From NCBI GenBank assembly GCA_963828445.1, contig CAWHFP010000018.1, forward strand, positions 1-64,000: a stretch of 64,000 nucleotides of DNA. The letters are read 5' to 3'. Shown here one piece after another: positions 35,603 to 45,565 of the stretch. Position numbers and translations under genes: made by a program. The stretch's first letter is position 1; each line of letters begins with the position of its first letter. Below the pieces are notes generated by a model. That model was not told the origin of the DNA, made no database searches, and was given only the letters and a program-made list of their open reading frames with translations. Origin of the DNA: Bog-532 sp963828445. GTDB taxonomy: Bacteria > Actinomycetota > Actinomycetes > Streptosporangiales > Streptosporangiaceae.

Positions 35603-36551
35603 CTACTGAACATCCGCTGGTACGTCCTGGGTGCCGACCTTGGTGCTGACGATCTTGTTGGCCGCGTACCCGGTGGCGGAGACACCCATCAAGGTCAGCA
35701 GCGCGGCCGGCACCTGCGGCAGCCCGGCCGAAGGCTGGCCCAGGAACTGGGTGGCGAAGTAGACCAGTGTGATCAGCGTGAACACGACGTACTGCAGGTC
35801 GGCCCAGGCCACCGTGCCGTCGTCGCCGGTGAACAGCTCCGCTATCCCCCGCAGGGTCCCCCACACGCCGGGGGAGACGGAATTGCGGACGTAGGCGCGG
35901 CTGTTGCGTGGAGCGGAGGAGACCGGGCCGCGGCCGGAATTGGCGGTGACCACGGCGGCCTTGGCGGTGGTCGCCGCCGCGACCGGCAGGCCCAGCAGGA
36001 CCAGGTATTCCGGCCGCCAGTTGGTCGTCACCGCGTGCACGAACAGGCCTCCGCGGGGAACGGCGCGCGCGAGCAGGAGCAGGTCGACCAGGGCCCAGAC
36101 CACCGCCCCGGTCCACAGCACCACCTGGGTCTTGCTCGTGGAAGCCCGGCCGTCCTGCCCGATCACGACCGCCTTGAGCCCCCGGCGGCGGAACGCGAGC
36201 GTGGACGGGGCCGACGGGGCCCGCCGCCGCGCTGATCAGCTGAGCCTGGTACGAGAGCAGGATGACCTGGGCCGCGATGGCCAGTGCGGCCACCACCAGC
36301 AGCGCGGTCCAGGCCGCGTCGGCCCGGTGCCCCGTGGTGAAGTGCGTCCCCCGGGCCACGACCACGCACCGCCAGGCCGCGACCCCTACCGCCGCGACGA
36401 GCAGAAGCCACCAGCCGCCGTTGACCTTGCTGCTGTCCGGTGGCTTCCGGATCGGCTTTGATGCACGTGAGCCGGACGGGTCACGCGGGGCGAGCGGTAC
36501 AGGTGCTGCGCCCTGCGCGACGAGGGCGGGGTCCGTCGTGTCGGTGGTCAT
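35603..36551 (-). pseudogene. Multi-pass membrane protein of unknown function, one frameshift
   Basis: About 315 residues after joining two frames. The Pro/Arg-rich cytoplasmic start is followed by hydrophobic segments (WWLLLVAAVGVAAWRC; AWTALLVVAALAIAAQVILL), a cytoplasmic GLKAVVIGQDGRASTSKTQ loop, and three or four more helices ending near GVSATGYAANKIV. The frame changes at about 36205, in a GGGCCCC run. GAGGAG precedes the ATG. I do not recognise the family; the GQDGRASTSKTQ region is a possible signature. Confidence 0.6.
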
Positions 36552-36936
36552 GGCCTGTCAGCTCCTCGTTCGAGCGCGCGGGACCCGCGCTGGGGTGATC
36601 CACCCCTGCGGAGGCGGTGAACCGGAGCTTGATACAGCTTCACCAGCGTCGATGGTGAACGTGCAGGCCAGCGGGTCGGGACCGACACGCCGGAACCCAC
36701 ACGTAACGTCGTAGAAACTCTTGACCGCACAGAAAAGCAATGCTTAAATCACGACTTAACAAAAGGTATGAATTTGAGCCCGTCGGGCTCCGGTGTCGCT
36801 GCTGTGAGTCAGCCTGCGTGACCACGCCAGCGCGCTCTCGTTCTTCCGCGTCAGTTCATCGCCCTGTGCGGCGCACCCCTGCCCAGCCTGGTGATCACTC
36901 CAGCCTGGGCCGGAACGGTAAGAGGGAGTCAGAGGA
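36552..36936. promoter_or_regulatory. Intergenic region upstream of the GH3 gene
   Basis: The 385-base gap carries a candidate forward promoter, TTGACC (36721-36726), a 17-base spacer, then TTAAAT (36744-36749). A short hairpin, GAGCCC-N3-GGGCTC, lies at 36776-36790 in the leader. I see no other gene in it. Confidence 0.4.
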
Positions 36937-39900
36937 ATGGGATCAGCTCACATCCGGCGCCGAGGACGGCGTACCGCGGCCCTCATCATCGCGCTCCTGG
37001 CCGTGCTGACGGTGGTGACCGGCGTGCAGCGGGCGGCCAACGTGGCCAGCGCGGCCACCGAAGGCCCCTACGGCGGCACCGCCGCCGCGGTGCCGGGCAC
37101 CGTGCAGGCGGCGAACTACGACACCGGCGGCCAGGGCGTGGCCTACAACGTCAGCTCGGCCAACGGCAGCGCCAACAGCTACCGGTCCGACGGCGTCGAC
37201 CTGGAAAGCACCGCCGATACCCAGGACACCGGCGCGGGCGGCGGCGCCTACGACATCGGCTGGACCAACGCCGGGCAGTCCTTCAACTACACCGTCAACG
37301 TGGCGACCGCGGGCACGTACACGGTCAGCTTCCGGCTGTCGTCGCCGTACGGGATCACCGACGCCCTGCACATCGCCAACTCGGCCGGCACCAACCTGAC
37401 CGGGCCGGTGGCCGTGCCGAACACCGGCGGGTACGAGAACTGGGCCACGGTCACGGCCAGCATCACGCTGAAGGCCGGCCAGCAGACGCTCACGGTCGAC
37501 CAGGACTCCAACGGGTGGAACTTCCACTTCATGGCCTTCGGCCTCAACTCGGGCAGCGGGGGTGGCACCGGCAGCTCGGGCAGCGACCAGCCCTACGGCG
37601 GCACCCCGGCCCCGGTGCCGGGCACGATCCAGGTGGCCAACTACGACACCGGCGGCCAGGGGGTGGCCTACAACGTCAGCTCCAGCAACGGCTAGCGCCA
37701 ACAGCTACCGCTCCGACGGCGTCGACCTGGAGAGCACCGCCGACACCCAGGACACCAGCGCGGCCGGCGGCGCCTACGACATGGGCTGGACCAATGCCGG
37801 GCAGTGGTTCAACTACACCGTCACCGTGGCCACCTCCGGGATCTACACGGTCAGCTTCCGGGTCGCCTCGCCCTACGGGATCACCGACGCGCTGCACATC
37901 GCCAGCTCCTCCGGCACCAACCTGTCCGGCCCGGTCGCCGTCCCGAACACCGGCGGCTACGAGACCTGGGCCACGGTGACGGCCAGCGTCACCCTGCCGG
38001 CCGGCACCCAGACCCTCACCATCGACCAGGACGCCAACGGCTGGAACTTCCACTATCTGGCCCTGACCCAGAGCTCGGGCGGCGGGGGCGGCACCGGCAC
38101 CGGCGGCACCCCCCCGAACGAGTACTGCGGCACGCAGGACCTGGCCCTGGACGAGCCGACCACGGCCTCCTCGACCCAGGACGCCACCGACTACCCGGCC
38201 ACCGCGGCCACCGACGGCAACCCGGGCAGCCGCTGGTCCAGCGCGGCCAGCGACCCGCAGTGGCTGGACGTCGACCTCGGCTCCCAGCAGCAGATCTGCA
38301 GCATGGGCATCCTCTGGGAGGCGGCCTACGCGTCGGCGTTCCAGCTCCAGGTGTCCAACGACAACTCGAACTGGACCACGGTCTACTCCACCACCACCGG
38401 CACCGGCGGGAGCCAGACGTTCCCCGTCTCCGCCACCGCCCGCTACGTCCGGATGTACGCCACCGCCCGCGGCACCCAGTTCGGCGACTCGATCTTCGAG
38501 CTCGACGTCTACGGGCTCACCACCACCGCCCCGGTCACCGGCGGCAACGGCAACGGCGGCAACGGGACCTGCCCCTGGGTCGGTTCCACCGCCCCGGTGG
38601 CCCAGCGGGTCCAGCAGGTGCTCAACACCATGGACCAGTCCGAAGAGGTCACGCTGGCCTCGGGTGACGGCGGCTCGAACTACATCGGCCAGGTCAACGC
38701 CATCCCCAACCTGTGCATCAAGGCGCTGAACATGGAGGACGGCCCGAACGGGGTCGGGGACGGGAACGGCAACGTGACCGCCTTCCCCGACGGTGAGGAC
38801 GCCGCCGCGACCTGGGACCCGGCGCTGGTCAAGCAGGAGGGGACCGCGATGGGGGCCGAGTTCGCGGGCAAGGGCGTGAACATCTCGCTCGGCCCGACCA
38901 CCAACCTGGTCCGCGACCCGCGCTGGGGCCGTACCTACGAGACCTACGGCGAGGACCCGTACCTGGCCGGCCAGATCACCTCGGCCGAGGTGGCGGGCCT
39001 GCAGAGCCAGGGTGTGATGGCCGACGTCAAGCACGTGGCCGCCTACGACCAGGAGCAGTACCCGAACGGCACCAACAACGAGACCGTCAGCCAGAAGGCC
39101 CTGGAGGAGCTGTACCTGGCCCCGTTCCAGAGCGCGACCGAGCAGGCGGCCCCGGCCTCGTTCATGTGCTCCTACGCCGTGGTGAACACCTATCCCTCCT
39201 GTGCCAACGCGGACATGCTGCAGGACGGGCTGGACCAGCAGGCCAACTCGGGCGGCTTCGTGGTCTCCGACTGGGGCGCGGCCGGTAACGCCGTGGCCGA
39301 CCTGGTCGGCGGCATGGACATCGCGATGCCGTTCTCCAACGCCAGCGACGTGTCGGCCGACCTGGCCAACGGCACGCTGAACCAGGAGACCCTCAACGCC
39401 GACGTGGCCCGGATCCTGACCCAGATGTTCGCGTTCGGGATGTTCGACAACCCGGCCTCGGGGTCACTGTCGGCCACCGTCACCACCGCCGCCCACGCCC
39501 AGACCGCGCTGCAGCTCGGCGAGGAGGGCACGGTCATGCTGAAGAACAACGGGCTGCTGCCGCTGAACCCGGGCGGCAACGAGTCGATCGCGGTCATCGG
39601 CACCGACGGCGGCGCCGGGGTCGAGATCTCCGGCGGCGGCAGCGGCTCGGTCAACGGCTCCAGCACGGTCTGGCCGCTGACCGGCATCCAGAACGCGGCC
39701 GGCCCGAACGTCAAGGTGACCTACACCGCCGGCGACGACAACGGCACCACCGACATCCCGCAGGCGGTGTCGGCCGCCCAGGCCGCCACCGACGCGGTCG
39801 TGGTGGTCAGCCTGCCGGAGGGCGAGGAGAGCGACCTGAAGTCGCTCGACCTGTCCAGCACGGACGAGACGATGATCGCCGACGTGGCCGCGGCCAACCC

Positions 39901-40942
39901 CAACACCATCGTGGTCATCAACAGCGGCGGCCCGGTGGTCATGCCGTGGCTCGGCTCGGTGGCCGGGGTGTTCGAGAACTGGTACGGCGGGCAGGCGACC
40001 GGGTCCGCGATCGGCGCGCTGATCTTCGGCTCCGCCGACCCGTCGGGCAAGCTCCCGGTCACGTTCCCGGCCAGCCTGAGCCAGGTCCCGGCCCAGACCA
40101 CCGCCCAGTGGCCGGGCACCGCGACCGGGGTGACCTACAGCGAGGGCGTCGACATCGGTTACCGCTGGTACCAGTCGCAGAACATCACCCCGCTGTTCCC
40201 GTTCGGATACGGGCTCTCGTACACCAAGTTCTCGTTCTCCAACCTGAACGTGGGCGCGTTCAATGCCAACGGCCGGGCCACGGTGACCGCGACGGTGACC
40301 AACACCGGCTCGGTGGCGGGCGCGGACGTGGCCCAGCTGTACGTGGGTGACCCGGCCGCCAGCCAGGACCCGCCGCATCAGCTGGCCGCCTTCCAGCGGG
40401 TGTCGCTGAACCCGGGCGCGAGCACGACCGTGTCCTTCCCGCTCACCATCCACGACCTGGCCTCCTGGTCGGCGGCCGACAACGCCTGGGAAGCGCAGGC
40501 CGGCAGCTACTCGATCGCGGTCGGCGACTCCTCGGCCAGCCTGCCGCTGACCGGCTCGACCAGCCTGGCCCACGAGCTGACCGGCCAGGTCGCCGCGGGT
40601 GCCTCGGGCGCGGGCGTCTCGGCCGCCAACACCGCGGTCAGCGCGAACGTCACCCCGAACTCGGGCGTGCCGGGCGCGGAGACCGTGGGCGTGGTCAACC
40701 CGTTCGGCTACAGCAGCCCCAAGGGCACCGCGGTGTCGTTCACCATGCAGGGGGTGGACTCCAACTCGACCCAGAACCTCACCTGGACCGCCACCGGGTT
40801 GCCGCCCGGCACCAGCATCGCCGCCAACGGCACGATCTCGGGTTCCGGCAGCACGCTCGGGACCTACACCGTGACCGTGACCGCGACCGACTCGGCCGGG
40901 GTCTCCGGCACGGCCACGTTCGTCTGGTCGGTCGTCCAGTGA
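36937..40942 (+). pseudogene. Secreted GH3 beta-glycosidase with CBM6 pair and F5/8C domain; one base inserted
   Basis: About 1,335 residues once the frame is repaired. A signal peptide is followed by two nearly identical CBM6-like domains (36.07-37.55 kb equivalent at 37066-37550, and 37590-38075), a discoidin/CBM32 domain (38125-38520), the GH3 core with nucleophile Asp in VVSDWGA (codon 39269-39271), the GH3 C-domain, a Fn3-like domain and a C-terminal Ig-like domain. The first CBM6 shows that AACGGC-AGCGCC became AACGGC-T-AGCGCC at 37693, making a TAG and shifting frame. GAGGA precedes the ATG. It would hydrolyse plant or microbial beta-glycans outside the cell. Confidence 0.85.
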
Positions 40943-41750
40943 CCAGCGGCCCGGCTCCGGACCAGCCGTCCGGAGCCGGGCCGGCTGACATCACGGCGAG
41001 CTGGCCCCCGTCGATGACCAGGCCGGTGCCGTGGATGAACGAGGCGTCGTCCGAGGCCAGGAAGGCGTAGGCGGCGGCGACCTCCTCGGGTCGGCCGGAC
41101 CGGCCGAGCGGGATGCGCTCGGCCGCGTAGCGTTCCTGGAAGTCGCCGTCCTGGCCCGCGGCGATCGCGTCGTTGAGCGGCGTGTGGATGAAGCCCGGGC
41201 ACAGGGCGTTGACCCGGATGCCCAGCGGGCCCAGCTCCACCGCCATCGTCTTGGTCAGCAGCAGGACGCCGCCCTTGGAGCTGTTGTAGTGGGCGAAGTC
41301 CTCCTCACCGGCGACCCCGTTGGTCGAGGACATGTTGACGATCACGCCCCCGGTGCCCTGCTCGGCCATGAGCCGGCCTGCCGCCTGGGCGACCAGGAAC
41401 ATGCCGCGCAGGTTGACGGCCAGGACCCGGTCCCAGGCCTCGGCGGTCATGGCCAGGAACGGGTCCCGGCGGGCGATGCCCGCGTTGTTGATCAGGACGT
41501 CCAGCCCGCCGAGCGCGCCCACCGCGACCTCCATCAGGTGCGCGACTTCGTCTTCGCGGCTGACGTCACCGGCCATGCCGCTGACTTCCCCGTACCGGCG
41601 CAGGCCGGCCACGGCCTCGGCGACCTCGGCCGGATCCAGGCCGCCGAGGACCACCCGGGCGCCTTCTTCCAGGAACCGCTGGGCCGTGGCCAGGCCGATT
41701 CCGCTGCTGCCCCCGCTGACCAGAACCCGCTTACCCGACAGCCCGCGCAT
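40779..41750 (-). CDS. Short-chain dehydrogenase/reductase (classical SDR)
   Basis: A classical SDR: SGGSSGIGLA (cofactor loop), NNAGIA, the catalytic Ser in NMSSTNG, YNSSK (Tyr and Lys), and VIDGGQLAV at the normal C-terminus. ATG 41750 follows GGGAGG. The frame has no stop where the family ends (about 41000); it runs on through the terminator hairpin and 160 bases into the antisense of the GH3 gene, adding an Arg/Ser-rich tail. A TGA lies one frame over directly after the SDR end, so an indel at the 3' end is likely. Substrate unknown. Confidence 0.8.
   Translation of the reverse strand: MRGLSGKRVLVSGGSSGIGLATAQRFLEEGARVVLGGLDPAEVAEAVAGLRRYGEVSGMAGDVSREDEVAHLMEVAVGALGGLDVLINNAGIARRDPFLAMTAEAWDRVLAVNLRGMFLVAQAAGRLMAEQGTGGVIVNMSSTNGVAGEEDFAHYNSSKGGVLLLTKTMAVELGPLGIRVNALCPGFIHTPLNDAIAAGQDGDFQERYAAERIPLGRSGRPEEVAAAYAFLASDDASFIHGTGLVIDGGQLAVMSAGPAPDGWSGAGPLVTGRPTRRTWPCRRPRPSRSRSRSRCRSRACCRNPRSCRWRRCWCRAATRWRSR
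40947..40983. terminator. Bidirectional hairpin between the GH3 and SDR genes
   Basis: A perfect 16-bp stem (left arm CGGCCCGGCTCCGGAC, 40947-40962; right arm 40968-40983) with a five-base loop. It begins 5 bases after the GH3 stop and probably ends transcription from both convergent genes. Confidence 0.85.
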
Positions 41751-41884
41751 GAACGGCGCCTCCCTGTTGCCGACGGCCCGCAAACTGCATAAGTCCTAGC
41801 GGAAGTACCTGACCCGAGCACCCAGCCACGGTGAAGATAAGGACCACGAGGCCGAGCGTGCGTCTTCATCCCAGGCTCCTGACG

Positions 41885-42457
41885 GTGGCGATGACGTCAC
41901 GGCGGCCGGGGCCCGTCCGGCATCCGGGACGACCAGCGCGGCCGCGGCCGCCATGATCAGCAGCTCGACCAGGCCGACCGTGACCAGGTGCGGGTCGTCC
42001 GGGTAGAAGGCCAGCGTGATGAGCTGGTTCAGCCCGGCCAGGGTGGCCAGCAGGCCAGGCCCCGGACCCGGACCGGGATCACTTCGCTCAGGACCCAGTC
42101 CGTCCAGGTTGCGAGCGGCGAAATGAGCGGTCCCCGAGCTGCGCTTGCAGCACCACGACGACCTGGGCCACGATCACCAGCGCCCCGATGAACCGGGCGG
42201 TGCGGAGATCGCCGAGGACCACGGCCACGAAGATCACCACCCAGCCGATGCCGACCCCGTGGAGAGGTCGAACCACCCGCCGCCCGGCGCCGCGCGGAGC
42301 CAGCCGATCAGGTGGTCGCTCCGGATCAGCAGCAGGAGCTGCCCCAGCTGTCCAGGAACATGGCCACCATGTCCTCTTCCCAGGTGGCCCGGTAGTAGCC
42401 GGGCAGCAGCCGCAGCACTCGCCGGTAGCGCTGCTCCAGGCCCGGCTGGCTGCTCAC
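41885..42457 (-). pseudogene. Decayed third copy of the tandem membrane-protein gene
   Basis: This copy begins with the same SSQPGLEQRYRRVLRLLP segment as its neighbour. It then loses about 65 residues after MVAMFLDSW, resumes at LLLLIRSDHLIGWL through FIGALVIVAQVV, loses a second block, and ends with the shared LITLAFYP...GLVELLIMAAAAALVVPDAG. Frames no longer agree. It is a remnant of a tandem duplication with two internal deletions. Confidence 0.75.
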
Positions 42458-43468
42458 CTCCAGGCTCCTCCGTGACGGCACGGCGGCCGGGGCCCGTCCG
42501 GCATCCGGGACGACCAGCGCGGCCGCGGCCGCCATGATCAGCAGCTCGACCAGGCCGACCGTGACCAGGTGCGGGTCGTGCGGGTAGAAGGCCAGCGTGA
42601 TGAGCCGGTTCAGCCCGGCCAGGGTGGCCAGCAGGACCAGGGCCAGCGACCACACGCCCGGGCCCGGCCGCCGCGACCAGGCCCGGGGCACGTGGGCCAG
42701 GCACAGCAGCGCGACCAGCAGGCAACCCACCCCGGGGTTGTCCGGCACCCAGGCCTGATGGCCGGTCAGGTCGGCCGCCGTCAGCGGCAGGGAGACCAGC
42801 AGGAAGAGCGCGAGCAGGCCCAGCAGCCACGGGCGGCGGGCGCGCGCGGGCGCGTCCCGGTGGAACGCGGCCAGGGCCAGGACCGGAATCAGATCGATCA
42901 GGACCCAGTCTGTCCAGGTCGCGAGCGGCGAAATCAGCAGGTCCCCCAGCTGCGCCTGCAGCACCAGGACGACCTGGGCCACGATCACCAGCGCCCCGAT
43001 GAACCGGGCGGTGCGGAGATCGCCGAGGACCACGGCCACGAAGATCACCACCCAGCCGATGCCGGCCCCGTAGGACAGGTCGAACCAGCCGCCACCCGGT
43101 GCCGCCGGGAGCCAGCCGATCAGGTGGTCGCTCCGGACCAGCAGCAGGAGCTGCCCCAGGCCCAGCAGCGCGTTGGCCAGCAGCACGGCCAGCACCGCGC
43201 CCCGCACGGCCTGCCCCCAGGCGAAGTACCGGCGCGGCGCTCCCGCCCCGCCCAGGTAGAGCCGGGCGGCCAGGCCGGCCACGCTGGCGACCTCGGGCAC
43301 GCTGGGCCGGCAGTACGTCAGCACGGCCTGATCGGTCTCCGGGTCGCCGGTGAGCCAGCTGTCCAGGAACGTGGCCACCATGTCCTCTTCCCAGGTGGCC
43401 CGGTAGTAGCCGGGCAGCAGCCGCAGCACCCGCCGGTAGCGCTGCTCCAGGCCCGGCTGGCTGCTCAC
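42326..43468 (-). CDS. PadR-linked membrane protein, second copy
   Basis: The second copy starts at GTG 43468, overlapping the stop of copy 1 (GTGA). An N-terminal cytoplasmic helix (LEQRYRRVLRLLPGYYRATW) is followed by about eight membrane helices in the same order as copy 1; about half the residues match. Its frame has no stop at the expected end (about 42465) and runs on through the start of the third copy to 42326, so the last 45 residues are a fused N-terminus (ending LDSWGSSCC). Function unknown; see copy 1. Confidence 0.65.
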   Translation of the reverse strand: MSSQPGLEQRYRRVLRLLPGYYRATWEEDMVATFLDSWLTGDPETDQAVLTYCRPSVPEVASVAGLAARLYLGGAGAPRRYFAWGQAVRGAVLAVLLANALLGLGQLLLLVRSDHLIGWLPAAPGGGWFDLSYGAGIGWVVIFVAVVLGDLRTARFIGALVIVAQVVLVLQAQLGDLLISPLATWTDWVLIDLIPVLALAAFHRDAPARARRPWLLGLLALFLLVSLPLTAADLTGHQAWVPDNPGVGCLLVALLCLAHVPRAWSRRPGPGVWSLALVLLATLAGLNRLITLAFYPHDPHLVTVGLVELLIMAAAAALVVPDAGRAPAAVPSRRSLEVSSQPGLEQRYRRVLRLLPGYYRATWEEDMVAMFLDSWGSSCC

Positions 43469-44472
43469 CTCGAGCGCACCTCCTGGGCCCAGACTCGCCC
43501 CCACCCGGCGTACCGGACGACCAGCGCGACCGCGCCCGCCAGGACCAGCAACTCGACCGAGACGACCTTGATGATGTGCGGGTCCAGGTAGAAGGGCAGC
43601 GTGGCGATCCGGTCCAGCCCGGCCAGGACGGCCAGCAGCATCAGGGTCAGTGACCACACGCCCGTGCCCGGCCGCCGGGACCAGGCCCCCGGCGCGTGGG
43701 CCAGGCACAGCAGCGCGACCAGCAGGCAACCCCATCCGGGGGTGTCCAGCACCCAGTTGGCGTGGCCGGTCAGCTCGAGGGCCAGCATCGGCCCCGACAC
43801 CAGCAGGTAGCAGGCGGGCAGGGCCAGCAGCCAGCGGCGGCGGGCGGGCGGCGGCGCGTCCCGGTGGAATGCGGCCATGGCCAGGACCGGGGCCAGGTTG
43901 ACCAGGACCCAGTCCGCGTACGAAGTGAACGGTCGCAGCGCCGGCCCGGTGAGCTGCGCGTGTACCACCGCCCCCAGGTCCACCGCGGCGACCAGGGCCC
44001 CCATGACCCGGGCGACGCGATGATCCCCGACCACCAGGGCCACGAAGACCACGCCCCAGGCGCAGCCGATCGCAATCGGCTCCGCAGGCCAGAAGCCCCC
44101 GGGTGGCGCCAGGAGCCCAGTGATCGTGTGAGCCGTGGAGAACGGCCGCAGGAGCTGGCCGAAGCCCCACACCGTGTTGGCCAGCACGACGGCCAGCACC
44201 GCGCCCCGGACCGCCTGCCCCCAGGCGAAGTACCGGCGCGGCGCGCCCGCCCCGCCCAGGTACAGCCGGCCGGCCAGGCCCACCACGCTGGCCAGCTCGG
44301 TCAGGCTGGGCCGGGCCACCCGCATGATGTAGTCGTCGGTCTCGGGCTCGCCGGTGAGCCAGCTGTCCAGGAACGCGGCCACCATGTCCTCTTCCCAGGT
44401 GGCCCGGTAGTAGCCGGGCAGCAGCCGCAGCACCCGCCGGTAGCGCTGTTCGAGGTTCAGGTCGCCGCTCAT
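43465..44472 (-). CDS. PadR-linked membrane protein, first copy
   Basis: A 335-residue protein. Residues 1-60 form a cytoplasmic helical domain (RYRRVLRLLPGYYRATWEEDMVAAFLDSW) of the type found in membrane proteins encoded after PadR genes. About eight membrane helices follow. Its ATG overlaps the PadR stop (ATGA), so it is in the padR operon and coupled to it. PadR-linked pairs often respond to envelope stress or drugs; the role here is unknown. Copies 2 and 3 follow directly. Confidence 0.72.
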   Translation of the reverse strand: MSGDLNLEQRYRRVLRLLPGYYRATWEEDMVAAFLDSWLTGEPETDDYIMRVARPSLTELASVVGLAGRLYLGGAGAPRRYFAWGQAVRGAVLAVVLANTVWGFGQLLRPFSTAHTITGLLAPPGGFWPAEPIAIGCAWGVVFVALVVGDHRVARVMGALVAAVDLGAVVHAQLTGPALRPFTSYADWVLVNLAPVLAMAAFHRDAPPPARRRWLLALPACYLLVSGPMLALELTGHANWVLDTPGWGCLLVALLCLAHAPGAWSRRPGTGVWSLTLMLLAVLAGLDRIATLPFYLDPHIIKVVSVELLVLAGAVALVVRYAGWGRVWAQEVRSR

Positions 44473-44807
44473 CCGGCCGCCTCCGCGCCGCTCAGGCCCA
44501 GCCGGGCCCAGGCCACCCGGGCGCTGGCCGCCCGCAACTCGGCCTCGGCGGTCAGCGCGCCGCACCCGTCCCGGGTCAGCCGGTAGTAGCGGCGCAGCCG
44601 CCCGTCGTGGGCTTCCTCCCGGTCCGGCTCGATCAAACCCTCGGCCGACAGCCGGTCCAGCACCCCGTACAGGCTGCCGATCTTCAGCTTGACCCGGCCC
44701 TCGGACAGGTCGGCCACCTCGCTCACGATGCCGTACCCGTGCCGCGGGCCGTCAGCCAGCGCGGTCAGGATGTAGAACGCCTGTCCGCTCAGGGACCTTG
44801 ATTTCAT
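44469..44807 (-). CDS. PadR-family regulator
   Basis: A 112-residue PadR winged helix: LSGQAFYILTALADGPRHGYGI, then GSLYGVLDRLSAEGLI (recognition helix) and RRYYRLTRDG wing. I chose ATG 44807 because the preceding in-frame sequence is promoter. No normally spaced ribosome site exists, and a -10-like TATATT lies only 7 bases upstream, so the transcript may be leaderless. A 9-bp-arm palindrome covers the start. It leads an operon with the tandem membrane proteins. Confidence 0.88.
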   Translation of the reverse strand: MKSRSLSGQAFYILTALADGPRHGYGIVSEVADLSEGRVKLKIGSLYGVLDRLSAEGLIEPDREEAHDGRLRRYYRLTRDGCGALTAEAELRAASARVAWARLGLSGAEAAG

Positions 44808-44833
44808 GCCTTCAATATATAATGGAAGGCATG
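44805..44833. promoter_or_regulatory. PadR operator overlapping promoter and start codon
   Basis: Perfect arms CATGCCTTC (44805-44813) and GAAGGCATG (44825-44833) flank an AT-only-like spacer that carries -10-like hexamers on both strands (TATAAT forward at 44818-44823; TATATT reverse at 44814-44819). Binding here would block the padR operon and possibly the divergent redoxin gene. Confidence 0.7.
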
Positions 44834-44941
44834 TTATCTGGCAACAGCTATTATCCGGGCGTCCCCGGATCGGGGAACCAGGGTGCAGACCGGGGACTTC
44901 CACGGGCCTGATCCCGGCCTCCCGGGTGCGACCGTGGGGGC

Positions 44942-45565
44942 ATGCGAGCTGACATCGTTCCCGGCGGCGTGTTCCCCGACTATTCGCTCCCGGACCAGAC
45001 CGGCACGGTGCGTTCGCTCAGCGAGGTGCAGGGCCGCGATCCGCTGATCCTGACCCTGGCCCGCGGCAACTACTGCCCCAAGGAGCACCAGCAGCACCTG
45101 GAACTGGCCGCCAACTACCCGAAGATCGCGGTGGCCTACACCCAGGTGGCCACGATCTCCACTGACGATCACCACACGTCGCAGGAGTTCCGGGCCTCGA
45201 CCGGGGCCCAGTGGCCGTTCTTCGCCGACCCGGGCCGGACCGTCCAGCAGGACCTGGACATCGCCGAGTACACCGACCCCGAGCACAACCCGATGATCCC
45301 GCACACGTTCGTGCTCAAGCCGGGGCTGGTCATCCACAGCATCTACAACGGCTACTGGTTCTGGGGGCGCCCGTCCTTCTATGACCTGTGGCGCGATCTG
45401 CGCGACGCCACCCAGGAGATCCGGCCCGACTGGGACCTGGCCACCCCCGGGCTCCGCGAGGCCTGGGACGCCGGCGACTACGCCAAGTTCCACGGCTGGG
45501 ACCGGCGGGCCCCCTCGTCGGCGCCGACGTCCTACGCCGAAGGACCAGCGAAAGGGTCACAGTAG
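44942..45565 (+). CDS. Redoxin/AhpC-TSA-like thioredoxin-fold protein
   Basis: A 207-residue protein with the N-terminal layout of peroxiredoxins (VFPDYSLPDQTGTVRSLSEV) and one Cys at the expected active-site region (LARGNYCPKEH). The usual PxxxTxxC motif is altered. Later it reads FVLKPGLVIHSIYNGYWFWGRPS, typical of a group of actinobacterial redoxin-domain proteins. It is likely to reduce or sense peroxides. Its TAG overlaps by one base the GTG of the nitronate-monooxygenase-like gene, forming a two-gene operon. Confidence 0.78.
   Translation: MRADIVPGGVFPDYSLPDQTGTVRSLSEVQGRDPLILTLARGNYCPKEHQQHLELAANYPKIAVAYTQVATISTDDHHTSQEFRASTGAQWPFFADPGRTVQQDLDIAEYTDPEHNPMIPHTFVLKPGLVIHSIYNGYWFWGRPSFYDLWRDLRDATQEIRPDWDLATPGLREAWDAGDYAKFHGWDRRAPSSAPTSYAEGPAKGSQ

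Noticed and set aside
36776..36790. GAGCCC-N3-GGGCTC hairpin as a terminator
   Set aside because: The stem is only six pairs, has no U tract and lies in the leader of the GH3 gene rather than after a gene.
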